Below, in pieces: positions 53,041 to 64,000 of a stretch of DNA of 64,000 bases. Position 1 is the stretch's first letter. Every line of letters begins with the position of its first letter. A program made the translations under genes and the position numbers. The notes under the pieces are model-generated. The model was not told the DNA's origin. It did not search any database and saw nothing but the letters and a program-made list of their open reading frames with translations. Origin of the DNA: Tanytarsus gracilentus (Eukaryota; Arthropoda; Insecta; Diptera; Chironomidae); assembly GCA_038502055.1 (NCBI GenBank), contig JAXRKN010000043.1, positions 868,001-932,000 of the forward strand. The letters are read 5' to 3'.

Positions 53041-55263
53041 TTAGAGTTTCAAAATGTCTTGTGCAGCGGCAATAACGTGACGCGCATTGATTCCGAACAT
53101 ATCGAGAAGGACATTTGGTGGCCCTGAACGAGGAATTTTTCCAACAAACAAATGTTTAACGACAATATTACGTTGCTCAGCAACAGCCGAGAGGACAGCC
53201 TCTCCCAAGCCTCCCTCTCTATAATGATCTTCAACGACCACAATTCTTCCGCCACATTGTTGAGCATTTGTGATGACAGCACTCACATCGATTGGCTTAA
53301 CAGTGAATGGATCTAAAACTCGTGCATGAACGCCGAGCCCTTCTAATTCCTTGGCTGCCTTCAAACACTCATACAAGGTCACACCAGCACCAATCAAGAG
53401 CACTTGATCATTCTCGCTCATTTTAACAATCTTTGCCTTTCCAACTTTGAAGCTTTCATCATTTCCATATATTACGTCAGTATTTGGACGCGATGTACGA
53501 ATGAAACAAACTCCCTTGGTGTTAGCGGCAAGTTCAACGGCTCTCTCAGTTGACACGGCATCAGCGGGATAGAAGATAGTTGAACCGGGAATTGAACGGA
53601 ACAATGCGATGTCCTCAAGGCCCATTTGTGATGGTCCATCTTCGCCAATTGAAACACCACAGTGAGATCCCACAAAGTTAACGTTTGTTTGGCTAATAGC
53701 TCCCATTCTGATTTGATCGAAAGCACGCGAAAAGAATGTAGCAAAAGTTGAGACAAAAGCAACAGTTCGATCACGGCATGCTGCACCAATAGCGACACCA
53801 ACTAAATTCTGTTCGGCAATGAAGCACTCAATATAGCGTTCTGGATAAATTTGCTTTAACTTCTCAGAGTAAGTAGAGTTCTTTGTGTCACCATCGAGTG
53901 CGATAACACGATCATTATTCTTTCCGATTTTAGCGAGAGCAGTTCCATAGGCGAAACGAGTTGCAACTTGCTCACCCATTTTATAGCTTGGCGGCGTGGC
54001 AAGAGCAACATTAGAGATTGAAACAGTCGGCGCTGTTGATGTCGGCGACGATGGTTGAAGAGTTAAGTGACCCTTGTTTTTAATCAGATTCTCCAAATGT
54101 TTAACAACACTTTCAGCCTTATCGCCGAGTGGCTTTCCATGCCAATTGTCGAGATCCTCAATATTGGGAAAGTGCTTGCCCTTGAATGTCTTGGCAATTA
54201 TAGCGGTTGGTCTATTTTTAGTTTGTTCAGCCTCATAGAATGCACGCACCAACTCATCTAAATCATGTCCATCAACAACGATGGCATTAAAGCCGAATGC
54301 ATCGAGTCTCTTACGATAAGTTTCCATGTTGTGTTGAAGCGGTGTCGCTTCCGATTGTCCAAGACGATTGACATCGAAAATTACGCAAAGATTATCGAGT
54401 TTATAGATACCGGCAAAGTTCAATGACTCCCAAATGCTTCCCTCGGCTGATTCACCGTCTCCGACGAGCACATAAGTCCTATAGTCTGACTTGTCGTAGT
54501 TTTTACTGTAATAAAATCATTTTTAATATAAAATTCACATTTTTTTATGCTCAAATTACCCAACATAAGCCATTCCTGCGGCGACAGCGACTCCCTGACC
54601 CAATGAGCCGGTTCCGACATCAATGAAATTCAAGCGCGGTGTCGGATGTCCTTCCAAGTCTGAATCAATTTTTCTCAAATTCAATAGATCCGACGTCGGA
54701 AAGAGACCGGCTTCAGCCCATGCGGCATAAAGAATTGGAGCAGCGTGTCCTTTTGATAAAATAAAACGATCGGATGATGCGTCACGTGGAGACGAGATCT
54801 TGTAGCGCATCGTATTGAAGAACAATACACTCATTATTTCTGCGATTGAAGCGCATGATGTTGGATGACTAGAGAGAATATTTTATGTATGTATTAATAC
54901 GTCATTAAATATTCGTACTGTTACAAAGTTCTCTAATGGAAGTGCCTCAAAGGTCAATGAAAAGTCATTTGCACATACGTAAGCGTTCAAGAAGTTATTG
55001 ATAGTTTAAACTTTACGGTGCAATTCAAGTATTGATAACAAGCATACGGAATCGATTATGAATGATACCGTTAATTTACATCAAACCGGTTTATGATTTT
55101 TTTTAAATAGAAACAGAAAGAGAGAGAGAGAGAGAAAGAATTTAATGTTGAGGTTAACTCACCCTGATTTTGATGCTTGTGTCGCATTTATTGAGTGAAT
55201 GCGCAAACGATGAGCTATGTCTTGAAGCTCTTGGATCTTGCCGGCCTCTGGTTTTCGATACAT
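53041..55263 (-). CDS. Tkt: Transketolase
   Basis: Exons 55263-55163, 54868-54560 and 54505-53041 join in phase 2 each time, giving 624 residues; human TKT has 623. Catalytic and cofactor landmarks are intact: SKSGHPTSC (His35), RFILSKGHAAPILYA (His75), VGTGSLGQG, and the thiamine-diphosphate motif GDGESAEG through FDVNRLGQSE. Later come the pyrimidine-binding domain with EDGPSQMGLEDIA and the C-terminal domain with RIVVVEDHYREGG. It moves two-carbon ketol units between sugar phosphates in the non-oxidative pentose phosphate pathway in the cytosol. The ATG at 55263 gives the expected short N-terminus with no targeting peptide. It is divergent from the zinc-finger gene and convergent with Syntaxin-18. 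Confidence 0.97.
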
Positions 55264-55775
55264 GACTTTTCGATGAGAAAAAAACTATAAAACTTGCTCA
55301 AAAATTTATCGACCGGCCACGATGACTTCTCGACAAGGAATGAAAAACTTTACTTGTGTTGAAAGCTTTTTTAATAGCTTTAGATTTGATAGATTGAGCA
55401 TAAGAGGCGCTGTACTCGAATGTTTATAGCGTTCCAGCTAGTTGAGGTTTAAATTTGATGCAAGCGTTAGAGAATTATAGTGAGAAATATTTATTTTTTG
55501 TGTTGATGAGAAATAGCTAAAATAGTTGTTGCAAATGTTCGATCTAAAAACAATTTTTTAAGATTTTTTATTTTTTTTAAAATAACGATAATTTTTCAAA
55601 TGTCTAAAACTTAAACATTCAACAGCATGTAAGAAAAACGTTAGCTTTGAACTTTTTAAATTTGAAAAATTGTGTCATGGAAAAAATCGTCTTGGACACA
55701 TAAAAGTTTTTTGTTTAAAACGCGCTCAAAAACAAAAACAATACAAAAAATATAAAATCTCTTTTTTTTCGTAAA
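55264..55775. promoter_or_regulatory. Divergent promoter region of transketolase and zinc-finger gene
   Basis: 512 bases between two head-to-head start codons. AT-rich, no clear TATA box; both promoters must be within it unless a 5'UTR intron was missed. Confidence 0.5.
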
Positions 55776-58144
55776 ATGTCTAAAAATCGCCTGAAATTCT
55801 GTTATTTTTGTCTTAAGACTGAAGAAGAAGAAGCACTTATTGATACGAGAACAAATTTAATCCAGATTGAGAATGAATGTTTTGAGTTTTCGACAATTTA
55901 CAAATCGACAATTTACTTCGATGTGAGCCAATTTATTTATTTCTTCCTAATTAAAAATTTACAAACAATTTATATTTTAGCCACTAAGCGATTACACCTG
56001 TGAATCATGCAAAGATCAATTTGTGCAGTTTTACATCTTTAAAAGTTCCATTAAAATTCCTCAAAACCCAATCAAATTTATCTTCTCACAAATTGATGAT
56101 TTTTTAAAAGATATTTGCGTGAACGATATTAAAGTCATCAGAACAATTAATTCCATAACATTACAGCATGAAGATGAAAGTAGAGAAAATGTGCCAAAAG
56201 AAGAAAACGATATAGTGGATGACTTTATCACTTTAACGGAAGACACATCCAGCGTCGTGAATGTCTTTGAAGTTTTAAATGAAGCTGTAACATGCAAGCA
56301 GTGCGGCAATATTGAGTCAAGTGAAATCGATTTAGAGATTCATGAGTTTCTAAATCACTCACGTTTTGGCATTCAGTTGTCGGCTGAAATTGATAACTGT
56401 AAAGTAATCGTTAATCATTCCGAGAGTACAAGCATGCTGTATGTGTGCTCCTTATGCAGTACTCAGCTAGATAATGGTGATATTCTGCTCCTTCACTTCA
56501 TCGATGAACATCAGACTGATATCATAGCACATCTCAACAATTGGTAATCTAAGCGTTAATTAAAATTAGTTAAATTTATCATATTTTGTTTTAGTCTAAT
56601 GTTGCCACATGTCAATACCGAACTAATTGCTAATTATCTAAACTACATGAAAGACTGTATTAATGGAACAAATGAAAAAATCGCGGAAACTGACGATAAA
56701 AATTATTTCTATTCAACTTACAACGTGCAAGATGACGATGAGATTATAGCTGATCAAAGCATTCAAGAGCATAGTGACATTGATATGGGTGAAGAATCAA
56801 CTGAAATCAAACGAGAAGCAAAAAATGAAAAACCAAGATATCTTTTTCCCGATGATAAGGAGTGGATAAGAACGGAAATTGCCAGAGGAAAATTTGTAAT
56901 GTCTTCAGAAAACCAATTTCAGAAAACAATTTATCGATGCACAATCTCAAAGGACTGCAATTATGTGTCAAAAAGTTCGCCCGGCTTAAGATATCATTTA
57001 ATCATGACTCATTTGAGAGATCGAAAAAAATTAACCGAAAAAAGGAACCGTGAAGACTCGCAGGATGATTCATTTTTACCTCCATCATTCAACGCGTACG
57101 TTAGTGGCACTAAAAATTCTTGTATTGATTGCTGTTTAAAATTCAAAGATAGTCGAAGCTATCAACTCCACGAAAAGTGTCATGAACTTTTTCAAGTTGT
57201 CGCCCAACATTCAAGTTTTTTCACATGCAATTCTTGTAATATCAAATTCATCAGTGTTGAGACACTCAATGACCACCTTGAGAGACATAAAATGAGAGAA
57301 GGTCAAGCCTTAAAAGAACCTGTTACTGTGAGTATTGGTGCCGTTCGAGAGCAAGGAAAGTTACTCAAATCTGGTATTACACACACTTCACTTGGTGAAA
57401 CATCTGAGATTGAATACACATGGAAATGCGGCCATTGTGCCATGAAAAATTTTACCAACGAAGACTTTTGCAATTTCCATTTGTTAATGACTCACGTGAC
57501 ATCATTTTCGTGTCCTATTGATCGCATGGAGTTCTCAGGATTCAAATCTGTTTCGCTTTTTATTCACCACCTGAGAAACAAACATCCCGACCTGTTTCCA
57601 CATCTCTCTTTTAAATGTACATTTTGTCAAATGGAATTTTCAACAATTTACGAAAAACTTCAGCATATGAAAAATTGTGAGAGCAAGCAACTTCAGTGTG
57701 ATCATTGTATGAAAAGATTTTTCAAGAAAACTGACTTGGCGGCACATTTAAAGATTGTAACTGGAGAAATTCAATTTGAGTGTAAGTAAAACAAATTATC
57801 GAGTGAACTTACATTAAATAATGATTTAATTACAGGTGGCATATGCCTAAAAAGGTGTCTTTCTGCAAGTGATTTAAAAATTCATCTGAGAACTCACTCA
57901 AAAATCAAACCATATCCGTAAAATTTAATTTTATAACAATTAATGTTAGATACATTAAATTAAATAATTTTTTAGGTGCTCCCTTTGCAGCAAATCGTTT
58001 CGAACTTTGGCTGCTCGCGCTAACCATGTAGAGTGTCACAACGCAACTCAAAGTTATCCATGTGAGTATTGTGGAAAGTCCTTCAAGCAACGCCAAATGT
58101 TCAGACGTCACATGAAGACTGTCCACGAAAAGAAAGCCTCCTAA
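55776..58144 (+). CDS. ZAD-type C2H2 zinc-finger protein
   Basis: Six exon segments would be too many: five exons (55776-55922, 55981-56543, 56595-57781, 57836-57917, 57976-58144) join in phase to give 715 residues. The N-terminus carries a zinc-finger-associated domain (ZAD) with cysteine pairs CYFC and CESC split by the first intron; the usual Arg after the first Cys is Tyr here. A poorly conserved acidic linker follows, then about ten C2H2 fingers from roughly residue 200 to the end, many with non-standard spacing. The last fingers are regular (YPCEYCGKSFKQRQMFRRHM). One finger near residue 625 reads AAHLKIVTGE, where Val replaces the second zinc-binding His. ZAD proteins are a large, fast-evolving insect transcription-factor family that dimerise through ZAD and bind DNA. 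No specific orthologue is recognised. A poly(A) signal lies at 58321. Confidence 0.88.
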
Positions 58145-58712
58145 TTTTAATTTAATATAATTTGTTCTGCAAAATAAGGTTTTTAAAATGCATATGAGAG
58201 TTTCCATTCACAATAATATTTTTTATTTATTAAGTTTTCTCTACACAACTTTTTTTCTATTTCATTCTTTTGACTATCGTGACTGCGAAACATAAAAAAT
58301 TCAAAAACAAGTAGTAGCAAAATAAAACAAACACAATCCATTTTAGATTTTTTGTAAGTGAACTTAATAAACAGGAGAGAAAACGAGTTATTTTAGTATA
58401 CTTTTAATGGCGCGTTAATTAACAAAAATATTTTTGGTAGTTTTGTCTTTTATCAATGCAAAATAAATTTATAATCAAAAAAATTGTACAAAAATTTAGA
58501 AAAAGAAATATAATTTGTGGTAATTCGAAAAAAAGCGCCAAAAAATTTGCTCATTTCCCTGTAGAGAAAATTCCTTTAAATACATGTAAAGTGACATTCG
58601 GACAGCTATGTGTTGCAGAAAAGGGAGGACATAACAAGGTGTCAAGGGATCAATCAAGCATCTAAACACGATAAATAAGAAGTCAGTAAAAAAAAATAAA
58701 GGAAAGAAAGAT
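58145..58712. other. Intergenic, convergent 3' ends
   Basis: AT-rich. Holds the zinc-finger 3'UTR with AATAAA at 58321-58326. A 69-codon open frame at 58456-58665 is Lys-rich and chance-like. Nothing else seen. Confidence 0.5.
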
Positions 58713-61222
58713 TTAATTTACAACAGCACTCCTCTTATCACGATTTTTGCCGCGTGTCAAAGTCCGTGCCTTAAAGCTGGCCGCTTGAAGTGCACGCTTT
58801 TCACTCTTATTTAGATGCTTCGATGTCATTTGTGTGGCGTCAAGTTTGACTCCCATTTCAAAGACCTCACGCAAAAATTCATTGTCAATCAAGTGAATGG
58901 ACATGCCTGAACCGAGTGTGGTACAAATTACATTGTATTGATGATTCAATGACCAAGAGTCGAGTTCGAGAGTCTCTTTGGTATTTCCGGCGCCGACTTG
59001 AATCGTAATGTCTGGGAGAGTTTCATCCTCGATGTAATGAAGGACATCTCTAAAAGTCGCACGTTGTTGTTTACGATCACGCTTTGCTCGGAATTTCTGT
59101 GAATCAGTTGCAAGTTGTTTAGTGCTCTCGAGTAGCTCATCGAAATAGCTTTCAAGGAATTCCTCATCATGTGAGCGACCGCATTCAATCAAAAGTGCAA
59201 TAGCTTCTCCTGCCACCATTCTCACTTCAAGATGCTGTGACTTTAGCATACCCATGAGATTCTTAAATGAACCCAAAATCTGTTTAGTCTCAATCAACGA
59301 AATAATGTCACCCGATGGAATAAGTGTAAGTAAGAGAGCCCAAGCAGAAAGTGCGGCGGCATGAAGAGTGGCAGCATCAGCAGTAGCAGTACTCGGAGTA
59401 CTGTCGCCTTTCAAATAACTTCCCGAAAAAATTCCCTCGAGGAGTTGACACAAGAGAATTGTATCACCGACTGAGTCATCGCCGCCGAGGAAATGAAGGA
59501 GCGCAAGTGATATACAACTTTTTGCGCGAGAACTGTGAGTCGCTGACTTGTCGAGGGCGATCGTTTGTAAAGTTGGTGCTAAAGTTTTGACAACTTCCAT
59601 ATCGCCTTGAAGTTGAATGAGAAGCAATGCTGCCAGCTTGGCGCCTATCGCTTGTTCTTGACCTTTACCTCGTTTTAGTGATTTTTCAACGATATCCCTA
59701 AAAAAACAATTATTTCATTAAGTTATTTTATGAAAGTGTAAGTGATTCTCTTACATGATTGTGACGCGACGTTCATCAATGAAATCGTACATGCAGTGAT
59801 GCATCAAGATCTCGGCTATTACTTGAAGCGCCTGTGTGCGAGTCTGTTGTGATTTTTCAGATGCATTTTCGATCGCCTGTACGAGCTTTTCCTCAAATTT
59901 TTCGACTCCATTGTCGGAAAGTTCTTCCGCATTCTCGGCGATGCCTTGATCTGATTGGTATGAATAAACTGAAGCAGCGTCATTTGAAAATTCGTCGTCG
60001 GAAACTTCGTTTACGGGTTGATGATTAGCTGAAATTTAATGACCATCATTTTTGTTATCCCCAATTTTTTTTATTACAAAAATCTTTTTTTTCACAATAT
60101 TAATTAATTTAATAAATGTTCTAAAAAATGACGATAAGAAAATCATTAACAAAAGAAAACTACACAATATTGTGAAAATTTCCCAAGGTTTCATCACTAA
60201 GCGTGAGTATTTAATTGTTTTGCATAAATCTAAAAATAATTTTTTGTCTAAATCAAATTTTTTTAAAAAAAATTTAAAGATTTTTTGAAATTCATGAATC
60301 GTCTATTTGACCGTTTAAATTTGTGGCTAAAAGTACCCGCCCGGATGACGTTTATTTAAAAAATTCTTCCCTCACTTTTCGCCTTCCTCATAAAAAATTT
60401 TCTTTAAATAACTCCTTTTACCTTTTTTATATCCTTTTGTTCTTTAATTAAAAAAATTTATTCCCCTTCGTTTTTCAAAAAATAACGACAAATTAGTGAA
60501 AATTTTAGATATTTTTAAATCCCGGGATCCCGAAGAAAAAACGCGGGATCTCGGGATTGAAAAACTGTCCGGGATTCCCCGGGATTTCGGGATCCCGGGA
60601 TCCCGCCGAAACCTCTAATCGTGACGTAATTAAAAAATTACTCTCTGATCTTGGCAAAAGTTCAAATCGTGCACAATTTCATTCATGAATGTCCGAACAG
60701 TGAAAAAGAAGAAGATTAAGTCTATAGACACCGTATGCTGGAATGGAACCAACTTTTAGTCATCAGACTGAGCTTTTCTACATACAAAACTGTTTTACTC
60801 ACACATATTTCTTGATAATATATCATTAACTAAGGTTCTAATTAATAATTAGGAGTCAATCGAAAATCTTGTCAAGCTTAATTAAAAAAATATGAAATTA
60901 TATACAAGTTTGACGTAACTTTCAAATTGACCCCTAAAATCCAGCTCGATCGAGGAAGTGGGAAAAAACAATTTGGTTAGGAATGCGATGGAAAAATTTA
61001 ATTTGAGCGCCTCAATGAGCTGGAGAGTGAAAATGTTATGAAACAATTAGTTTCCTTTAAATAGACCACAGAGAACTAAATCTTTTAAACTTGATAAAGA
61101 AAACTTTCGAGCACGAGAAAAGTGAAAACGTGGATACTTTTTTTTTTCATTCACTTTCGCTTAGTAACCTTTGTTCACGAATTTTCTCACTCACCTTTTG
61201 ATTTTTTATTATTCTTCGGCAT
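58713..61222 (-). CDS. IFRD1: IFRD1 (interferon-related developmental regulator)
   Basis: Exons 61222-61195 (28 bases), 60028-59755 and 59697-58713 join in phase 1 then 2, giving 428 residues; human IFRD1 has 451. The tiny first exon encodes MPKNNKKSK plus one base, matching the usual basic start of the family. The second exon holds the acidic segment SDDEFSNDAASVYSYQSDQ and the start of an ARM/HEAT-like helical repeat region (ALQVIAEILMHHCMYDFIDE). The third continues the repeats (VVKTLAPTLQTIALDKSA, MVAGEAIALLIECGR) and ends in the conserved IFRD C-terminal domain, FRDVLHYIEDETLPD to LNKSEKRALQAASFKARTLT. Family members are transcriptional co-regulators and also bind idle ribosomes. The start exon is supported by phase, a GTGAGT donor and motif. 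Confidence 0.93.
60521..60617. repeat. GC-rich CGGGAT repeat block, possible hAT-type element end
   Basis: About 95 bases made largely of iterated CGGGAT and CCCGGGATCCCG palindromes, in sharp contrast to the AT-rich intron. It ends in CCGAAACCTCTA at 60617. Read on the minus strand this starts TAGAGGTTTCGG, reminiscent of hAT-type transposon ends with subterminal GGGAT repeats. No matching opposite end or target-site duplication was found, so it may be a solitary or decayed end. Confidence 0.5.
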
Positions 61223-61722
61223 GATTTTGATATATATTTAATTTTTCACACTATGTATTTATTTAATAGAGTAGTAAGTATATAATTAATAGCTTGCTAG
61301 ATAACTTTTTTTGTTTAACACAATTTAAATTTTCTTAAATATTAAATTTTAACTATCTCTCGCTTGTCCTTTACAACTTTTTCTGATGATCATAAACTAT
61401 TAACTTTAGCCTTTATAGTCTCTGTTTTATCCACAATTTCGTAATGTTGCGATTCAAATTGAATTTCATAAGTTGATTTAAATGAATTTCTCTCTCCAAG
61501 TTGCATATTTTCCGTTTAATAGAAAATAAATCGTTCACCACCGAGTTTTATTTCCTCGTATTGAAAATTACTACTTGTGGAGGGAGCGAGCAGGTTGCAC
61601 GCCCTGCAGGGGGAAAACTTAAATCACCGAAAAAAAATTGCAAAATCGGCAAAATCTAAAATTAAATTAATTTACAGTGAATTAGCGCGTAGTAAGCACA
61701 TAAAGTGACTGTGAAGTAAGAT
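61223..61722. promoter_or_regulatory. Divergent promoter region of IFRD1 and lysyl-tRNA synthetase
   Basis: 500 bases between head-to-head starts. The half nearer LysRS has a short GC-richer patch (GCACGCCCTGCAGGGGG near 61600) likely close to its transcription start. No TATA box at a convincing position. Confidence 0.5.
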
Positions 61723-63810
61723 ATGGCTGAAGCAAATCTCTCGAAAAAGTAAGAAAAGCGATATCGAAGTGATAATTATTGAAAAGTTTATAAAACGTGG
61801 AAATTTCATCAGAAATAAAGTCTTTAATTAAATCATCTCAAATGTATACAATTTTCCACACAATCCGTAAAGCTACGTCCAATTTGATAAGAGCTGAAAA
61901 TTGTCGTCAGTTGAGAAAGATCCAAGTAGCGACAGGATTATGTGGGAAAAGGTTAGAGAGATAGATGAAAATAGATGCATAGCTGGATGTTGATGATGAT
62001 GACGTACAATAATTTCACCATATGATTTTTCTCTTTTAGTGAGTTGAAGCGACGCTTGAAACAAGCTGAACTTGACAAGAAAAAGGCCGAAAAAGAGGCA
62101 CAAAAGGCGGCCGAAAAACCTGTGGAAGCAAAAAAGGAATCGACAACTAAAGTCGATGAAGCTGAATTTAATCCAGCCGAATACTTTAAATATCGATCGG
62201 GTCTCGTTGAAGATTTAAAGAAGTCGCCCGAAAATCATCCATATCCGCACAAGTTTAAGGTGTCAATTTCTCTCGAGGAATTCATTAATAAATACAGTCA
62301 CTTGAAGGATGGCGATATGCTCGAGAATGAAAAGCTCAGCATTGCTGGTCGCATCCATTCGATTCGTGAGAGTGGCTCTAAATTGATCTTCTACGACATT
62401 AGAGGCGAGGGTGTTAAAATTCAAGCGATGGCCAATGCCAGATTGTACTCATCGGAGGAGCAATTTGCTGCTGACATTGACAAGATTCGTAGAGGTGACA
62501 TTATCGGAATTGAAGGATATCCGGGAAAAACTAAGAAAGGAGAACTTTCGATTATTCCCGTGAATGTAAGTTAATGACAGCAATTATGAATTAACTATTT
62601 AATTTTTCGTATTTTTTAGATAAAACTCCTAACTCCATGTCTTCACATGTTGCCGCATTTGCATTATGGCTTGAAGGATAAAGAGACTCGTTTCCGTATG
62701 CGCTATCTCGATTTGATTATGAATAATCGTGTTCGCAACATCTTCGTCACGCGCTCAAAAATCATCTCATACGTTAGACAATTCTTCGATAAAATGGGCT
62801 TCTTGGAGGTGGAGACACCGATGATGAATATGATTGCAGGCGGTGCTACAGCTAAGCCCTTCGTGACACATCACAATGACCTCAATATGGATCTCTACAT
62901 GAGAATTGCTCCCGAGTTGTACTTAAAAATGTTGGTTGTTGGTGGACTCGATCGAGTCTATGAAATCGGACGATTGTTTAGAAATGAAGGCATTGATTTG
63001 ACACACAATCCAGAATTTACAACATGCGAGTTCTATATGGCATATGCGGACTATCAGGATTTAATTGAAATCACAGAAAAGTTGTTGAGTGGAATGGTCA
63101 TGGCTATTCACGGAAGCTACAAGATTAAGTATCATCCGAATGGTGAAGATGGCGAGGAGGTGGAAATTGATTTCACACCACCCTTTAAAAAAGTACCAAT
63201 GCTCAAGACTCTCGAATCGATTCTCAAAGTTAAATTTCCACCAGCGACTGAACTTCATACGAAAGAATCGAATAAATTCTTCAGTGATCTCTGTGCTAAA
63301 CACCAAGTCGAATGTCCCGCACCAAGAACTACTGCAAGATTACTCGATAAACTTGTTGGCGAATATTTAGAGGAGGATTGTATTAATCCAACCTTCATTA
63401 CCGATCATCCACAATTGATGTCGCCTCTCGCAAAGTATCACCGCAATGAACCGGGATTAACTGAACGCTTTGAACTTTTCATTATGAAGAAAGAAGTGTG
63501 CAATTCTTACACTGAATTGAATGATCCAGTTGTGCAGCGCGAAAGATTTAATCAGCAGGCCGCTGACAAAGCTGCTGGAGACGATGAGGCTCAATTGGTT
63601 GATGAAAACTTTTGCATGTCACTCGAGTACGGACTTCCACCGACAGGCGGTTGGGGTTTAGGAATTGATCGTTTGACAATGTTCATGACCGACAATAATA
63701 ATATCAAGGAAGTTTTATTATTCCCCGCTATGAAACCTGATCTTGGCGGTGGTCCGGCTGAAAGCACTGAAGAAAGTGCTGCATCTAGTGAAGCTGCAAA
63801 AAAGAATTAA
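61723..63810 (+). CDS. LysRS: Lysyl-tRNA synthetase, cytosolic form
   Basis: Exons 61723-61748, 62040-62565 and 62620-63810 join in phase 2 then 0, giving 580 residues; human KARS1 has 597. The first exon encodes MAEANLSK. A Lys/Ala/Glu-rich N-terminal helix (KRRLKQAELDKKKAEKEAQK), typical of eukaryotic LysRS, binds tRNA. An OB-fold anticodon-binding domain follows (LSIAGRIHSIRESGSKLIFY, GDIIGIEGYPGKT). The class II catalytic core has motif 1 around residues 243-254 (GFLEVETPMM), motif 2 around 297-325 (VYEIGRLFRNEGIDLTHNPE) and motif 3 near 530 (GLGIDRLTMF). The C-terminus is a short Ser/Ala/Glu tail. It charges tRNA-Lys with lysine and in animals sits in the multi-synthetase complex. A second first exon at 61842-61951 would give a mitochondrial form. 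Confidence 0.97.
61842..61951 (+). CDS. LysRS: Alternative first exon of LysRS with mitochondrial presequence
   Basis: An ATG at 61842 opens 36 codons ending at a donor (AAAAG then GTTAGA) in phase 2, exactly the phase of the common acceptor at 62040. The peptide starts MYTIFHTIRKATSNLIRAEN and has seven Arg/Lys against one Glu, as in a mitochondrial targeting sequence. A possible acceptor (TTTCATCAG) lies at 61810. If included together with the cytosolic exon, the cytosolic frame stops after a few codons and this ATG becomes the main start. Human KARS1 makes its mitochondrial form in a similar way. Confidence 0.75.
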
Positions 63811-63832
63811 AATATCTCACAAAGTTTGATGA

Positions 63833-63838
63833 AATAAA
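63833..63838 (+). promoter_or_regulatory. Poly(A) signal of LysRS
   Basis: AATAAA 23 bases after the stop codon. The remaining bases to the window end hold nothing recognisable. Confidence 0.6.
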
Positions 63839-64000
63839 AGCTTTTTTTCTTCAAGAAAATTAACAGACTTAAAAAATTTGAATATTGCAACCTCTAAAAA
63901 ATATTTCCAAGTTCACTCCCCTTCGCATAGAATTTTTTGGAACGCAGTGAAATGTGGAATTCGATAAATCGCGAGAAAAAGTCTTACGAAAATAATAATA

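Noticed and set aside
55112..55140. GA-rich run as a GAGA-factor site of the transketolase promoter
   Set aside because: It lies inside the first transketolase intron and is a plain microsatellite-like run; function cannot be supported.
1..64000. CRISPR arrays, bacterial operons, integrated virus genes
   Set aside because: No spaced direct repeats, ribosome-binding-site-linked gene chains or viral domains were seen; genes are intron-containing and insect-like.

Overview
The window looks like nuclear DNA from an insect, most likely a fly outside Drosophila (a midge-type nematoceran would fit). It is strongly AT-rich, has short phase-consistent GT-AG introns, and its predicted proteins match well-known insect families: a PRRC2/nocte-type protein, wide awake/ANKFN1, a ZAD-type zinc-finger protein and an insect ELOVL. 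The species call is inference. I saw no prokaryotic operon, CRISPR array, rRNA, convincing tRNA or virus-like gene. All exon joins were worked out by hand from splice sites and reading phase; no search was run.

Layout. (1) 1-8.6 kb, compact: the 3' part of a nocte/PRRC2 gene (+), SMYD5 (-) and the ESCRT-I subunit UBAP1 (+). SMYD5 and UBAP1 share a divergent promoter region. (2) 8.6-28.1 kb: a long intron-rich gene for the wide awake/ANKFN1 protein (+). It has at least 11 coding exons, one too short to be obvious, and a transposon-like element with 37-bp inverted repeats in its last intron. (3) 28.1-40.2 kb: about 12 kb without a supportable gene, ending in three identical 162-bp tandem repeats. 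(4) 40.2-41.8 kb: an unrecognised, probably nuclear, two-exon protein gene (+). (5) 42.3-51.6 kb: a fatty-acid elongase (ELOVL) (+), with a good TATA/initiator promoter 7.6 kb upstream that implies a long 5'UTR intron. (6) 51.8-64 kb, compact again: Syntaxin-18 (+), transketolase (-), a ZAD/C2H2 zinc-finger protein (+), IFRD1 (-) and lysyl-tRNA synthetase (+).

These are mostly housekeeping genes packed at both ends (vesicle trafficking, pentose phosphate pathway, translation, fatty-acid elongation), around a regulatory-rich centre. Two genes whose Drosophila homologues act in clock temperature entrainment (nocte) and clock-controlled sleep onset (wake) lie about 7 kb apart. The most useful new readings are an alternative mitochondrial first exon in the lysyl-tRNA synthetase gene, the hidden 77-bp exon of wake, the 162-bp tandem array, the intronic inverted-repeat element and the unrecognised nuclear protein. 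I did not find a clearly novel multi-gene system.
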